Below, in pieces: positions 8,366 through 17,629 of a stretch of DNA of 62,089 nucleotides. The notes under the pieces are model-generated. The model ran no database searches and was not told the origin of the DNA. It worked only from the letters and a program-made list of their open reading frames with translations. The stretch is from Paenibacillus segetis. Its GTDB lineage: Bacteria; Bacillota; Bacilli; Paenibacillales; Paenibacillaceae. The stretch's first letter is position 1. Each line of letters opens with the position of its first letter. Both the position numbers and the translations under genes were made by a program. The DNA is taken from the NCBI RefSeq assembly GCF_014639155.1, contig NZ_BMFT01000009.1:1-62089 (forward strand). Reading direction: 5' to 3'.

Positions 8366-9976
8366 GTGCGTACAAAACAGAAAAAGGGCATAACGCTATT
8401 ATTGGTTACAGTGATGGCGCTTACGTTGCTCAGTGGTTGCGGTTCAGCGGATAGCAAGGGTAACGGGGGAACAGAGAAGAAGTCGGATACAGCTGCATTC
8501 AACAAAGAGGGATATCCTATTGTTAATGAGAAATTGTCGCTATCCATAATGGCTCCAGATATGGGGATTCAGAATTGGAAGGACATGCCTGTTATGCAGG
8601 AGATGGAGAAACTGACAGGGATCAGTATTGAATACTTAAATGCACCACGAGATAGCTTTGACACGAAGAAAAATCTAGTGTTTGCAAGTGGGGATTATCC
8701 TGACATTTTCTTTGGAGCTAAGTTGACTCAAGCTGAGGAATTGAACTATGGAGGACAAGGTATCCTAATTCCCCTCGAAGATTTGATTAATGAGTATGCG
8801 CCAAACATCAAAAAAGTTCTAGATGATCATCCGGATATTCGTAAATCCATTACCGCTCCGGACGGACATATTTACTCCTTGCCTCGGATCGAGTTGTTCC
8901 AACCGTGGTACAGAAATCCAATGTGGTATAACAGTAAGATGTTAAAGGCTTTGGATGTGAAGAAAATTCCTGAGACAACAGAAGAATTGTACACGCTTTT
9001 GAAACGTGTTAGAGACGAGGATCCTAACGGTAACGGTATTCAGGATGAAATTCCTCTTTCATCTTCTAACGGTACAAGTAAATTAAGAGATATCCGTACT
9101 TGGATCCTTGGATCTTTTGGGGCAAATGAAGAAGAAATCTATGTTGATGACCAGGAAAAGGTGCATTATACACCAATGGAAGAGCCCTACAAGGCATATC
9201 TAACCTACATGAACAGACTTTGGAATGAGAATTTACTAGATCATGAGTCCTTCTCACAAACCGATGATCAGAAGAAAGCCAAGATTAAAAACAATCAAGT
9301 GCTGCTGTTCTCGGAGTGGAATGCATATATGGCACTAGGCGGAGAGCCTAGCACAGAAGATGTAATGTATAGCCCTGTGAAGAGTGATATGGTTGATACT
9401 CCTTCTATCGCTAGAAATAAAGGCTTTGCTACGGGTACATTCGCGATTTCTAGCAGTAACCCAGCTCCAGAAGCTTCTATCCGTTGGGTTGATTATATGT
9501 ACACGACAGAAGGATCTATGTTGTTTAACAAAGGCCCTGAAGGAACACTGTGGAAATATACTGATGATAGCAAAACAAAAATTGAGTATCTACCGGTTCC
9601 AAATGGTGAAGATAGAGAAGAATATCGTTCGAAGTTGACTCCTAACTATGGAGTTGGAACACCAATGGTAGTACCTGATGAGCTCTCCAAAAATGAGTTC
9701 GAAGAATGGATTGCCATGGAGTCACAAACAAAGCTAATTGATCGTGGAGCAAAAGTTCCGTTCCCAGCTCTGTTCTTGACTGCAGATGAATCCACAGAAG
9801 TAACAACACTTCGCTCTGATTTGAGCACATATGTAGCACAGATGGAAGCTAAATTCATTACAGGCCAAGAGTCGTTAGATAATTGGAACAAATACGTCGA
9901 TACCCTTAAGAAAATGGGTGGAGAACGGTTAGCCGAAGTATATCAAACAGCTTATGATCGTTGGAAGAATAGCTAA
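8366..9976 (+). CDS. ABC transporter extracellular solute-binding lipoprotein (family 1, LplA type)
   Basis: Captures an oligosaccharide outside the membrane and delivers it to the two LplB/YtcP-type permeases encoded at 14591-16483. A lipoprotein signal is clear: basic N-terminus, hydrophobic stretch and lipobox LLSGC, giving an acylated Cys near residue 25. The mature part (about 510 residues) has the long two-lobe architecture of Paenibacillus LplA-like binding proteins (for example SIMAPDMGIQNW and GYPIVNEKLSLS). AGGAGG at 8352-8357 is only 2 bases from an ATG at 8360 but 8 bases from the in-frame GTG at 8366, which I therefore prefer. The gene is monocistronic, with its own promoter and a terminator at 9999, although its permeases lie 4.6 kb away. 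The substrate is inferred from the mannosidase neighbours. Confidence 0.9.
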   Translation: MRTKQKKGITLLLVTVMALTLLSGCGSADSKGNGGTEKKSDTAAFNKEGYPIVNEKLSLSIMAPDMGIQNWKDMPVMQEMEKLTGISIEYLNAPRDSFDTKKNLVFASGDYPDIFFGAKLTQAEELNYGGQGILIPLEDLINEYAPNIKKVLDDHPDIRKSITAPDGHIYSLPRIELFQPWYRNPMWYNSKMLKALDVKKIPETTEELYTLLKRVRDEDPNGNGIQDEIPLSSSNGTSKLRDIRTWILGSFGANEEEIYVDDQEKVHYTPMEEPYKAYLTYMNRLWNENLLDHESFSQTDDQKKAKIKNNQVLLFSEWNAYMALGGEPSTEDVMYSPVKSDMVDTPSIARNKGFATGTFAISSSNPAPEASIRWVDYMYTTEGSMLFNKGPEGTLWKYTDDSKTKIEYLPVPNGEDREEYRSKLTPNYGVGTPMVVPDELSKNEFEEWIAMESQTKLIDRGAKVPFPALFLTADESTEVTTLRSDLSTYVAQMEAKFITGQESLDNWNKYVDTLKKMGGERLAEVYQTAYDRWKNS

Positions 9977-9998
9977 GCTAATAAAATAACATAAGAGT

Positions 9999-10046
9999 AG
10001 GGGTGTTCCAGAGCCGTGTAAATGGCTGCTGGAACACCCCTTTCTT
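9999..10046 (+). terminator. terminator of the solute-binding protein gene
   Basis: AGGGGTGTTCCAG and its exact complement (9999-10011, 10029-10041), with a small AGCC/GGCT extension inside the loop, form a strong hairpin ending in TTTCTT. Confidence 0.8.
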
Positions 10047-10090
10047 GCGTGCAGAGGTATATTTTAATGGGTACTCTATGAAAGTACTCT

Positions 10091-10113
10091 ATGAGGGACA
10101 GCGCTGCCCTCAT
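10091..10113. repeat. near-perfect 23-bp palindrome
   Basis: ATGAGGG-A-CAGCGCTG-C-CCCTCAT-like symmetry: the two halves are exact complements except for one mismatched pair, with a CAGCGCTG centre and no loop. Just upstream GTACTCTATGA occurs twice (starting near 10070 and 10083). Function unknown. It lies between convergent genes and could be a protein-binding site. Confidence 0.6.
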
Positions 10114-10147
10114 GAGAGGCAAGGGCGCAGTGTAGCAGATAATACCA

Positions 10148-10187
10148 AACAGCAAGTCTCCAGGTTAATGGAGACTTGCTGTTTTAG
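10148..10187. terminator. strong hairpin between convergent genes
   Basis: A perfect 15-bp stem (AACAGCAAGTCTCCA) with a 6-base loop is followed by TTTTAG on the plus strand. It lies just past the stop of the minus-strand GH125 gene, so it probably ends the GH38-GH125 transcript and can also stop plus-strand readthrough. Confidence 0.8.
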
Positions 10188-10219
10188 CTTATCGTATGCT
10201 ATTTGGTGTTATTGCTGAA

Positions 10220-11500
10220 CTATACGAGCCCTTTATCCATTGCCTTGCAGATCAGTGTAGCAAAGAGACTATTGGACCAAGCGAACCATTCCCGTGAGAA
10301 GTCAGAAGGATCATCTGGATGGAACCCTTCGTGCATATAACCGGTATCTGCATCCGTATCAATTAAGGTTTGAATCAATTCTTTGATCTCTTCGTCATTG
10401 TTGGAAGTGAGTGCTTGCATGGACAGTGCCATATGCCACACATAACCTCCTGGTGTATGTGGACTGCCGATACCTTTAGCAAACTTACCTTCAAAGTAGA
10501 ACGGGTTATCGAAGCTAAGAGCAAATCTGCGTGTATTTTGGTAGATCGGATCATCTACTCCTGCATAACCAATGTAAGGGATTGTGAGCAGTCCTGGAGT
10601 ACCAGCATCGTCCATCAGGCAGTAGTTACCATAGCCATCGGTTTCATAGGCATATATTTTGCCATATTTCGGATGGTCAACAATACCATAAGTACGGATA
10701 CCAAAATCGATTTCTTTACGTAGCTTCTCAGCGCGCTCAGCGAGTCTAGTATCATTATAGATTTCCTTGGCGATTTCGATGATATGTCCAAGGATCACAA
10801 CAGCGAACATATTGCCAGGGATGTTGTAGCCGAATAGATTGGCGTCATCACTTGGACGGAAGGCAGACCAAGACATTCCCGTGTAGTTAACAGGTAGACC
10901 ACGTCCGTTGTTTTGCAAAGTCTCTGTCTCTTGAACTGTCTGACGGATAAAGTGATAAGGTGACTTCTGTTCATGATGCTGTTCAGTAATGAGAACATTA
11001 ACGATGGATGTTAACGCTTGGTAACAAGCATCTGTAAATACATCAACTTGCCCTGTTTCTTTCCAGTACGAGTAGAGAAGCTGAACCGGGAAGCAAAGAG
11101 AATCGATCTCATATTTACGTTCCCACATCCAAGGATTCAAATTACAATCGTCTGTGGCTCTGTAATGCTTGTCGTTGGCCGTTTCATTAAAAGCATTAGT
11201 GTAGGGGTCGATGTTAATATAGAACATCTGGCGGGCTATTAGACCGCTGAGGATGCGCTGTAAATCTGTATCTTCCTTGGCGTAAGGGATGTAGTGACGT
11301 ACCTGTTCAACTGAATCACGTAGCCACATAGCAGGGATATCCCCGGTGAATACGAAGGTAGTACCATCGTCAAGCAGCTTCGTTGTTGTCTCAAGCGTGT
11401 TAGGGAAGCAGTTTCTGAACAATTTTTGCAGCTTGGGATGATGAGCAAGTCGCTCATCGGATTCATTCAGAAATTGTGAAATGGAAGCGGGTAAATTCAT
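10220..11500 (-). CDS. GH125 exo-alpha-1,6-mannosidase-type glycoside hydrolase
   Basis: Predicted to remove alpha-1,6-linked mannose from the non-reducing end of manno-oligosaccharides or N-glycan fragments. The 426-residue protein shows the hallmark GDIPAMWLRDS (53-63), the RPSDDANLFGYNIPGN segment (about 214-230), HTPGGYVWHM and the FSREWFAWSN segment (Glu404), which are the conserved active-site regions of GH125. No signal peptide is present, so it acts in the cytoplasm. It follows the GH38 gene on the same strand with 31 bases between them, and the two form an operon. The ribosome binding site AAGGAGG is visible upstream of the ATG. Linkage specificity is from family knowledge, not tested here. 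Confidence 0.9.
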   Translation of the reverse strand: MNLPASISQFLNESDERLAHHPKLQKLFRNCFPNTLETTTKLLDDGTTFVFTGDIPAMWLRDSVEQVRHYIPYAKEDTDLQRILSGLIARQMFYINIDPYTNAFNETANDKHYRATDDCNLNPWMWERKYEIDSLCFPVQLLYSYWKETGQVDVFTDACYQALTSIVNVLITEQHHEQKSPYHFIRQTVQETETLQNNGRGLPVNYTGMSWSAFRPSDDANLFGYNIPGNMFAVVILGHIIEIAKEIYNDTRLAERAEKLRKEIDFGIRTYGIVDHPKYGKIYAYETDGYGNYCLMDDAGTPGLLTIPYIGYAGVDDPIYQNTRRFALSFDNPFYFEGKFAKGIGSPHTPGGYVWHMALSMQALTSNNDEEIKELIQTLIDTDADTGYMHEGFHPDDPSDFSREWFAWSNSLFATLICKAMDKGLV

Positions 11501-11531
11501 GTTAAAAATCCTCCTTATAATTCAAAATGAT

Positions 11532-14285
11532 TTATTTAAGTGGTTGTAGTGCATAGGTTATGATTTGGGCTTTGCCCACAGTGGCTTGCATTTTTCCTTC
11601 AACAAGCTGTTTGCAGCTGTGTCTACGCTCTAAGATATCGCTAGAATAGACATTCTCCACCGAGAATGAAGGTTCTAGTGTGAGTTCTTCAGCCTGATGT
11701 GCTAAGTTATACCACCGGATCATCACATCTTCATGTTCTAGAGAGAGTTTAAACGCCGATAAAGCAAGTGAAGGACCATGCCATTTTACAAGCTGATATG
11801 TTGATGGCAGCGTTGCTTGTTTACGTTCCGTTTGGATATGGAACCAAGGTGACTGATATTGATAAGCCTCAGCAAAGGTCTCCGATTCAATAACTGTTCC
11901 AACGTGAGGATAAATGGCAAACTCCACGGTGTGATCACCTAGGCACTGTGCCTCCGGTGTAGGGAACACGCCCCAGTCGCCAAGCTCCGATACGCTGCGT
12001 AGAAGGGTGACAGCGATTGTATTTAGTCCGTCGCGCAGCACCTCATATTCGTTAAGACCTTTATTGGCTACGGTTAGACCGAATTTGCCATCGGATACAC
12101 TGACAAATGCATGCTGATGCTGGGCATTGCTCGGATTGATCCATTCAGGTGCTGGAGTAATATCGCGTTTCGCAGCTTCGAACACTGAATCGGCGAGATG
12201 CGTCTTCGCTTCCAGTCCCGTAGGAAATAGCACACGAAGTCGATGGTCTTTGGCTTGGTTATTAAATGAGGCTGAGACCAGAACTCCCTTACCTGACTGT
12301 TCAAGGCTAAGTGTTGTAACAATTCTAAGCGTCTGCATTTGCGTCCCGCGAGCTGCCTGTCGTTTGCGGAAAGGTACCATTTTACGCTTTTCTTCTTCGA
12401 ATAACGCATCCGCAGCCGCTGGGATTTCCCATTCATGTACAATTTCATAGGAGATTCGGTACGGTTCATTTTCTACAAGCGTAATTTGTGCGGGAATACC
12501 TTGGGTAGTGAGTGCAACGTCTCCCTCCGGTTGTCTGAATACATATTCATTCCCGATATCTCCGCAGTTCTCATATCTACCTAGACCTTCAAAGGTTTTC
12601 TGACTGAGCATGTCCGTTACATCATAAGAACCATCCTTGTGAATCCGTACAGAGATGAATTCATTGGCCATGCCATTGTCTAGAGCAACAAGTGAGCTAT
12701 GAGGAGCCTGCTGTTTAAGTTTGGCTGCTGTAGGCTCCCATGCAAAAGTTTTGAAGCCAAGTGCCGGAACTCGTCCAGCTTCAAAGGTTAGACGGATCTT
12801 ACGGGCCATATATGGTTTGCGGAATTGATCCTTAGGCAGTTCATATCCAAATTGAACGCCTAAGTCCTCGGCTTTTGCAGCAATGATGTGGCCGTTGTCA
12901 TCTAGTAGGCAGCCTTCTTCCAAATGCAGCGGGAGCGCTGCAAGACGTTCGGCAATCGCCGTAGGATTAGGGCCTTCCTTGAAATAGGACTTAGCAGCGA
13001 TGAGATCAACGCTCACCGTGCCACTGCGATCCCATCCCGTCATATTGAAGATCGTAACAGGAAGACTCGACTCTCCCCAAGCCTTCACGCCAGAGGTATC
13101 GATTTGCCCAGCAACGGCTTGCAAGCTCTCCGCAATAATGGCTTCGGTAATATGTCTACTCTTATCAAATCGACCTACCATTTCGCGATGAACTTCATCT
13201 ACACTACAGCCACAAATACTGTCGTGAGGGTGGTTCTGCATTAGTGTTTTCCATGCGTAGGTTAGTAGTTGGTGCGGATAAGATTTTCCACTGACTAGAT
13301 GAGCTAGAGCGGCAAGGGGTTCTGCTCCCTTCTCTAGCAGGGTTTGACCAACCTGATTGAGCTGCTTCAGATACACACGTGCCGAAGCCGTGTTGACCAA
13401 TGTGCCCCAGCCGTCCGTGTGCTGGCTGCGTAGCTCGCCTTCCACGGTTACTAAATCGGCGGGAAGCTGCTGCTTGAGCGCGTTCATATAGTTCTCGAAG
13501 CTGGAGTGTACAAAGTCAACATCAGGGAACAATGTCTTAGCTGTATCTATGGCATCGCCTAGATCCTGTTGTACAGGTTGATGATCACAGCCGTTCATGA
13601 ATAACAGTTCTGGAGTTGAGGCGTATTTCCCGGCATCAGCTAGACGTTTATCCCAGAAAACCTTAGACTCCTCAGGGTCCACAGGGACCTCGTTGCCGTT
13701 ACTGTACCAGTTAGCGAACAGCAAGCCGACCACTTTTGAACCATCTGGAGAAGACCAGAACATTTCAGAATAGGGGGATTCATAGCTGGAGCTGATATGG
13801 TCGATGACCACGTTATCAAATCCAGTAGGTTTTACCCCACGTCCAAACACAGCTGTATCGATATCAGCCTGCTGTAACATTTGAGGTGCTTGGCCCATGT
13901 TGCCGAAAGAGTCCGGGAAGTAACCGAGCTTGGAGATCACACCATATTTAGCCGCATCCTGGTGTCCAATGAGCAGATTACGGACATTGGCTTCGGAGCT
14001 AGTTAGAAATTCATCTTGAAGGACATACCAAGGTCCAATGATAATACGTCCTTCGGTGATGTATTTCTCAAGTTGCTCTCTTTTCTCAGGGTGCACCTGT
14101 AAATAGTCCTCAATAATAATCGTTTGGCCATCAAGGTGGAAGTACCGATAGCGGTCGTCTTCTTCTAAGGTTGTAAGCAGGTCATTCATTAATTCTGTTA
14201 GCAGGTAGTGATGATGCTCGTAGGGCATGTACCATTCCCGGTCCCAATGCGTATGGGAGATCAGGTGAGCTGTTGTACGGGTCAT
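11532..14285 (-). CDS. GH38 alpha-mannosidase
   Basis: Retaining, metal-dependent alpha-mannosidase of 917 residues. The N-terminal catalytic domain begins with HLISHTHWDREW, whose His11, His13 and Asp15 region supplies zinc ligands. Asp125 in GYFPDSFGNMGQ is the family nucleophile and metal ligand. NHPHDSICGCS supplies another conserved His. A middle helical domain and a long beta-rich C-terminal part follow, as in bacterial GH38 enzymes such as MngB and the pneumococcal N-glycan enzyme. There is no signal peptide. The ATG has a strong AGGAGG site. It is the first gene of the minus-strand operon with GH125 and is divergent from the permease operon. It probably removes alpha-1,2/1,3-mannose so that GH125 can act on the alpha-1,6 branch. 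Confidence 0.93.
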   Translation of the reverse strand: MTRTTAHLISHTHWDREWYMPYEHHHYLLTELMNDLLTTLEEDDRYRYFHLDGQTIIIEDYLQVHPEKREQLEKYITEGRIIIGPWYVLQDEFLTSSEANVRNLLIGHQDAAKYGVISKLGYFPDSFGNMGQAPQMLQQADIDTAVFGRGVKPTGFDNVVIDHISSSYESPYSEMFWSSPDGSKVVGLLFANWYSNGNEVPVDPEESKVFWDKRLADAGKYASTPELLFMNGCDHQPVQQDLGDAIDTAKTLFPDVDFVHSSFENYMNALKQQLPADLVTVEGELRSQHTDGWGTLVNTASARVYLKQLNQVGQTLLEKGAEPLAALAHLVSGKSYPHQLLTYAWKTLMQNHPHDSICGCSVDEVHREMVGRFDKSRHITEAIIAESLQAVAGQIDTSGVKAWGESSLPVTIFNMTGWDRSGTVSVDLIAAKSYFKEGPNPTAIAERLAALPLHLEEGCLLDDNGHIIAAKAEDLGVQFGYELPKDQFRKPYMARKIRLTFEAGRVPALGFKTFAWEPTAAKLKQQAPHSSLVALDNGMANEFISVRIHKDGSYDVTDMLSQKTFEGLGRYENCGDIGNEYVFRQPEGDVALTTQGIPAQITLVENEPYRISYEIVHEWEIPAAADALFEEEKRKMVPFRKRQAARGTQMQTLRIVTTLSLEQSGKGVLVSASFNNQAKDHRLRVLFPTGLEAKTHLADSVFEAAKRDITPAPEWINPSNAQHQHAFVSVSDGKFGLTVANKGLNEYEVLRDGLNTIAVTLLRSVSELGDWGVFPTPEAQCLGDHTVEFAIYPHVGTVIESETFAEAYQYQSPWFHIQTERKQATLPSTYQLVKWHGPSLALSAFKLSLEHEDVMIRWYNLAHQAEELTLEPSFSVENVYSSDILERRHSCKQLVEGKMQATVGKAQIITYALQPLK

Positions 14286-14477
14286 AATTAAAACCTCCTA
14301 TGATCAAAGACATTCGTATGAAGGTTCACATATCTTGAACGAAATCTCAATATGTATGATTTGCACGCCAGAACAGAGGGATAAAAACAACACATCATAC
14401 AATCACGGGACCAAAATAAAACAACAATAAAAAATAATGAAAGCCCTTTTATAACAAGGTGTTGATGTCTGCCGGAC

Positions 14478-14548
14478 TGACAATGCAGATTCTACATATT
14501 TACGGTGACCGTCTATATTCTCTACAATTTTGACTGTAAGCGTTAGCA
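14478..14548 (+). promoter_or_regulatory. promoter/operator block of the permease operon, copy 2
   Basis: Contains TGACAATGCA (14478-14487), ACATATTTACGGT (14494-14506) with -35-like TTTACG, an 18-base spacer, the -10 TACAAT (14523-14528) and the cre-like TGTAAGCGTTAGCA (14535-14548). The spacing equals that of copy 1 at 8199 to within a base, while the spacer bases between elements have diverged. The rest of the 305-base divergent region (14286-14477) holds no obvious matching block facing the GH38 gene. Confidence 0.7.
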
Positions 14549-14590
14549 GCTAGAAGCTAGGCACTCAGAGAAAGGAGAGGATATAGGAAA

Positions 14591-15544
14591 ATGAAGGAAC
14601 ATGGTAAAGCGACTGCGATTAAGAGAAGAAGTCTACGCGGAGACTCATTGACCGGAAGAATCATAAAGAATTGGGAGTTGTATCTATTCATTGCCCCTGC
14701 ATTTTTATACTTCCTTATTTTTCATTACGGCCCGATGTACGGAATTCAAATTGCGTTTAAAAATTTCATTCCGACAAAAGGGATCATGGGAAGTGAATGG
14801 GTAGGATTTCAACATTTCGAACGTTTTTTTAATTCTTATTATTTCTGGGATTTATTATGGAACACGCTGAGTCTCAGTTTTTACGAGCTTGCTATAGGCT
14901 TCCCGCTTCCTATTCTATTAGCACTTGCTTTTAACGAAGTGAGAAACGGTTTTTTCAAAAAAACGGTGCAAACGATTACTTATGCCCCACATTTTATTTC
15001 TGTCGTCGTCATGTCAGGGATGATCATCACCTTCTTGTCACCCTCAACAGGAATGATAGTCAAAATGATTGAATTCGTGGGCATCGATGCCCCAGCTTTT
15101 CTGACGGATCCTCGTTGGTTCAAGACCGTGTATGTATTATCCGGTGTATGGCAAAGTACGGGATGGGGGACGATTATTTATCTAGCCGCGCTATCAGGTG
15201 TGGATCCTCAGCTACATGAAGCAGCGATTGTGGATGGAGCGAGTCGATTTAAACGTGTGCTGCATATTAATCTACCTATGATCATTCCTACCATTACCAT
15301 TCTATTGATTCTGAATGTAGGTAATATTCTGGGAGTAGGTTACGAGAAGGTTCTCTTGTTGCAGAACCCACTTAATATGGATTCGGCGGATGTTATTTCA
15401 ACGTTTGTATACCGTTCGGGTCTAGTGAGTGCGCAATACAGCTTCTCCACAGCCGTTGGATTGTTCAATTCGGTTGTAAATGCCCTTATGCTCATTACCG
15501 TTAATAGAATTGCTAAACGTACAAGTGACACGAGTTTATGGTAA
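14591..15544 (+). CDS. ABC transporter permease, LplB type
   Basis: Inner-membrane subunit of a carbohydrate importer. The 317 residues contain six predicted membrane segments. The first is LYLFIAPAFLYFLIFHYGPM. The ATPase-docking EAA loop reads EAAIVDGASRFKRVLHINLP. It pairs with the next gene (25 bases downstream) and with the lipoprotein at 8366. No ATPase gene is present in the locus, as is usual for this class, which uses a shared MsmX/UgpC-like ATPase encoded elsewhere. The ribosome binding site is GAAAGGAGAGG. Confidence 0.93.
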   Translation: MKEHGKATAIKRRSLRGDSLTGRIIKNWELYLFIAPAFLYFLIFHYGPMYGIQIAFKNFIPTKGIMGSEWVGFQHFERFFNSYYFWDLLWNTLSLSFYELAIGFPLPILLALAFNEVRNGFFKKTVQTITYAPHFISVVVMSGMIITFLSPSTGMIVKMIEFVGIDAPAFLTDPRWFKTVYVLSGVWQSTGWGTIIYLAALSGVDPQLHEAAIVDGASRFKRVLHINLPMIIPTITILLILNVGNILGVGYEKVLLLQNPLNMDSADVISTFVYRSGLVSAQYSFSTAVGLFNSVVNALMLITVNRIAKRTSDTSLW

Positions 15545-15568
15545 CCAGAAAGGAAGGAGGACCGAGAT

Positions 15569-16483
15569 ATGGCTGTTAAGGCAATTAAAGAATCAAAAAC
15601 GGACAAGCTATTTCTTACCGCAAACTATATTTATTTGATGGTGGCTTTTATCGTCGTTCTGTATCCAATCGTCTATATTATTAGTGCATCTCTAAGTGAC
15701 CCTAGCTATGTAAGCTCGGGTAAAATGTGGCTGTTTCCTAAGGGATTTACATTGAATGGGTACAAACTAGTGTTTGAGAATCCGAAAATTTGGACGGGGT
15801 ATGGAAATACGATTATATATACCTTCTTGGGCACGATGCTAAATTTAGTGATTACTTTACCGGCGGCATACGCCCTTAGTAGATCTGATTTTGTTGGACG
15901 TAAGTTTTTTATGGGTATGTTCCTAGTGACGATGTTCTTCAACGGGGGGCTTATTCCAACTTATTTGCTGGTCAAAAATTTGGGGCTAATCAATTCAATG
16001 GGAGCTCTTATTTTACCCGTAGCCGCATCCGTCTATAACATCATTGTAGCCAGAACATTCTTTCAATCGAGTATTCCTAAAGAGCTTCAAGAGGCTGCTT
16101 ATATCGACGGCTGTACGAATATCAAGCTGTTTATACGCATTGTGATACCACTATCCTCGGCCATCATAGCTGTTATGGCTTTATTTTATGGAGTGAGTCA
16201 CTGGAACAGTTATTTCCCTTCGCTAATCTATCTGAATGATGAAGCTAAATATCCTCTGCAAATGGTACTGAGACAAATCCTGGTCCTTCAAGAAATGACA
16301 GCAGAAACAACAGGTTCAGCAGTCAGTGGCGATATTGCGATAGCTATGAATAACAAAGCTGAAATTGCATCGCTAGTGAAATATGCAGTCATTATTGTTT
16401 CGACACTTCCGATCATTGCTGTGTACCCATTCTTGCAGCGTTACTTCGTACAGGGAGTTATGATTGGATCGGTGAAAGGCTGA
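15569..16483 (+). CDS. ABC transporter permease, YtcP type (carbohydrate uptake family)
   Basis: Second membrane subunit of the same importer. The 304 residues show six membrane segments (the first near residues 15-35) and the EAA loop EAAYIDGCTNIKLFIRIVIP. The gene starts 25 bases after the LplB-type gene with an AGGAAGGAGG site and is clearly in the same operon, with GH130 next. The C-terminus RYFVQGVMIGSVKG is typical for this subfamily. Confidence 0.93.
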   Translation: MAVKAIKESKTDKLFLTANYIYLMVAFIVVLYPIVYIISASLSDPSYVSSGKMWLFPKGFTLNGYKLVFENPKIWTGYGNTIIYTFLGTMLNLVITLPAAYALSRSDFVGRKFFMGMFLVTMFFNGGLIPTYLLVKNLGLINSMGALILPVAASVYNIIVARTFFQSSIPKELQEAAYIDGCTNIKLFIRIVIPLSSAIIAVMALFYGVSHWNSYFPSLIYLNDEAKYPLQMVLRQILVLQEMTAETTGSAVSGDIAIAMNNKAEIASLVKYAVIIVSTLPIIAVYPFLQRYFVQGVMIGSVKG

Positions 16484-16540
16484 TCGATTGAGATTAGAGC
16501 TTGTTAACAATACCCATGAAAAAATTTCAGGAGGCAAATC

Positions 16541-17560
16541 ATGAAAATTACAAGGCATCCCAATAACCCGATTGTAGTCCCTGGAGGCTATGAGTGGCGT
16601 AAAGTAACGGTGTTTAACCCTGCAGTTATTATTGATAACGACAAATTTTATATGATCGAAAGAACCGCTGGCTCGCTTACTCCATGTAAGAACTTCCTAG
16701 GCTTGTTGGAGAGTGAAGATGGGGTTAACTTTACCCATGTTAAGGATGAGCCGATTGTGACTCCAGATATGCTAGGTTTTCCATACGGGAGTGTTCAGGA
16801 TCCGCGGATTGTAAAAATAGATGATGTCTTTTACTTGAACTACGCATTGCGCCCTTGTGCGATGAGCTATTACCCTACGGGGAAAGGTGTACCTGAACGC
16901 TCTATCCCTTCGTATCCGGACGGTTGGGGGGAAGAGGAAGGGCACTGGTTGACTCGTTCTTCCATCCTTAAATCCACGAACCTGATCGATTGGGAGTTTG
17001 TAGCGGATACAACTCCACTTGATATTAATGACCGGGATAATATTTTGTTCCCTGAGAAGATCAATGGCAAATTTGTGCTGCTGCGCCGTCCGGAGGAATA
17101 CGTAGGTGAAGCCTATGGTACGGAAAAAGCAGCGATGTGGATTACTTATTCAGAGGACTTAATCAACTGGGAGGAGCCTAAGCTATTGGCTAAGGCTGAA
17201 GGACTGTCCTGGGAATCCAGAAAAATCGGAGGTTCAACGCCACCGATAAAAACGGATAAGGGCTGGCTGGTACTCTACCATGGAGTAGACGAGGATATTG
17301 TATACCGGGTAGGAGCTATGTTATTGGATCTAGAAAATCCAGAGAAGATTATCGCAAGAACGAAAAACTTCATCATGGAGCCGGAAACGTATTACGAAAA
17401 ATTCGGATATCAAATTCCAAATGTCGTATTCCCGACAGGAAACGTTGTAAAAGATGGATTACTGTACATCTACTACGGAGTAACAGACACGGCAATTGCA
17501 CTTGCTACCGTTCCGTTGGATGAGCTAGTAGATTATATACTAAACGAACCACAGGTATAA
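16541..17560 (+). CDS. GH130 family beta-mannoside phosphorylase-type protein
   Basis: GH130 enzymes cleave beta-mannosides, mostly by phosphorolysis to mannose 1-phosphate. The 339-residue, five-bladed beta-propeller family is recognised from NPAVI (26-30), VQDPRI with Asp87 as the likely proton donor, GGSTPPI and LVLYHG. It has no signal peptide and is therefore cytoplasmic. It follows the permeases after 57 bases and is closed by a terminator. In the company of GH38 and GH125, the attractive substrate is the Man-beta-1,4-GlcNAc core of N-glycans, or a short beta-mannan piece. That specificity is inference. Some GH130 members are hydrolases, which cannot be excluded by eye. Confidence 0.9.
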   Translation: MKITRHPNNPIVVPGGYEWRKVTVFNPAVIIDNDKFYMIERTAGSLTPCKNFLGLLESEDGVNFTHVKDEPIVTPDMLGFPYGSVQDPRIVKIDDVFYLNYALRPCAMSYYPTGKGVPERSIPSYPDGWGEEEGHWLTRSSILKSTNLIDWEFVADTTPLDINDRDNILFPEKINGKFVLLRRPEEYVGEAYGTEKAAMWITYSEDLINWEEPKLLAKAEGLSWESRKIGGSTPPIKTDKGWLVLYHGVDEDIVYRVGAMLLDLENPEKIIARTKNFIMEPETYYEKFGYQIPNVVFPTGNVVKDGLLYIYYGVTDTAIALATVPLDELVDYILNEPQV

Positions 17561-17584
17561 TTGTGATCTACAATACTCTGGTAC

Positions 17585-17629
17585 AAAAAAGCTTGAGATC
17601 CCGCGCTCGCGCGAGATTTCAAGCTTTTT
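17585..17629. terminator. bidirectional terminator between GH130 and the AraC regulator
   Basis: AAAAAAGCTTGA(GAT) pairs with (ATT)TCAAGCTTTTT around a GC-rich CGCGCTCGCG centre. A runs on one side and T runs on the other let it work for both convergent genes. It abuts the regulator stop codon. Confidence 0.88.

Noticed and set aside
12127..13244. Plus-strand open frames inside the GH38 gene
   Set aside because: They are antisense shadows of a gene with complete catalytic motifs, and none has a credible ribosome binding site.
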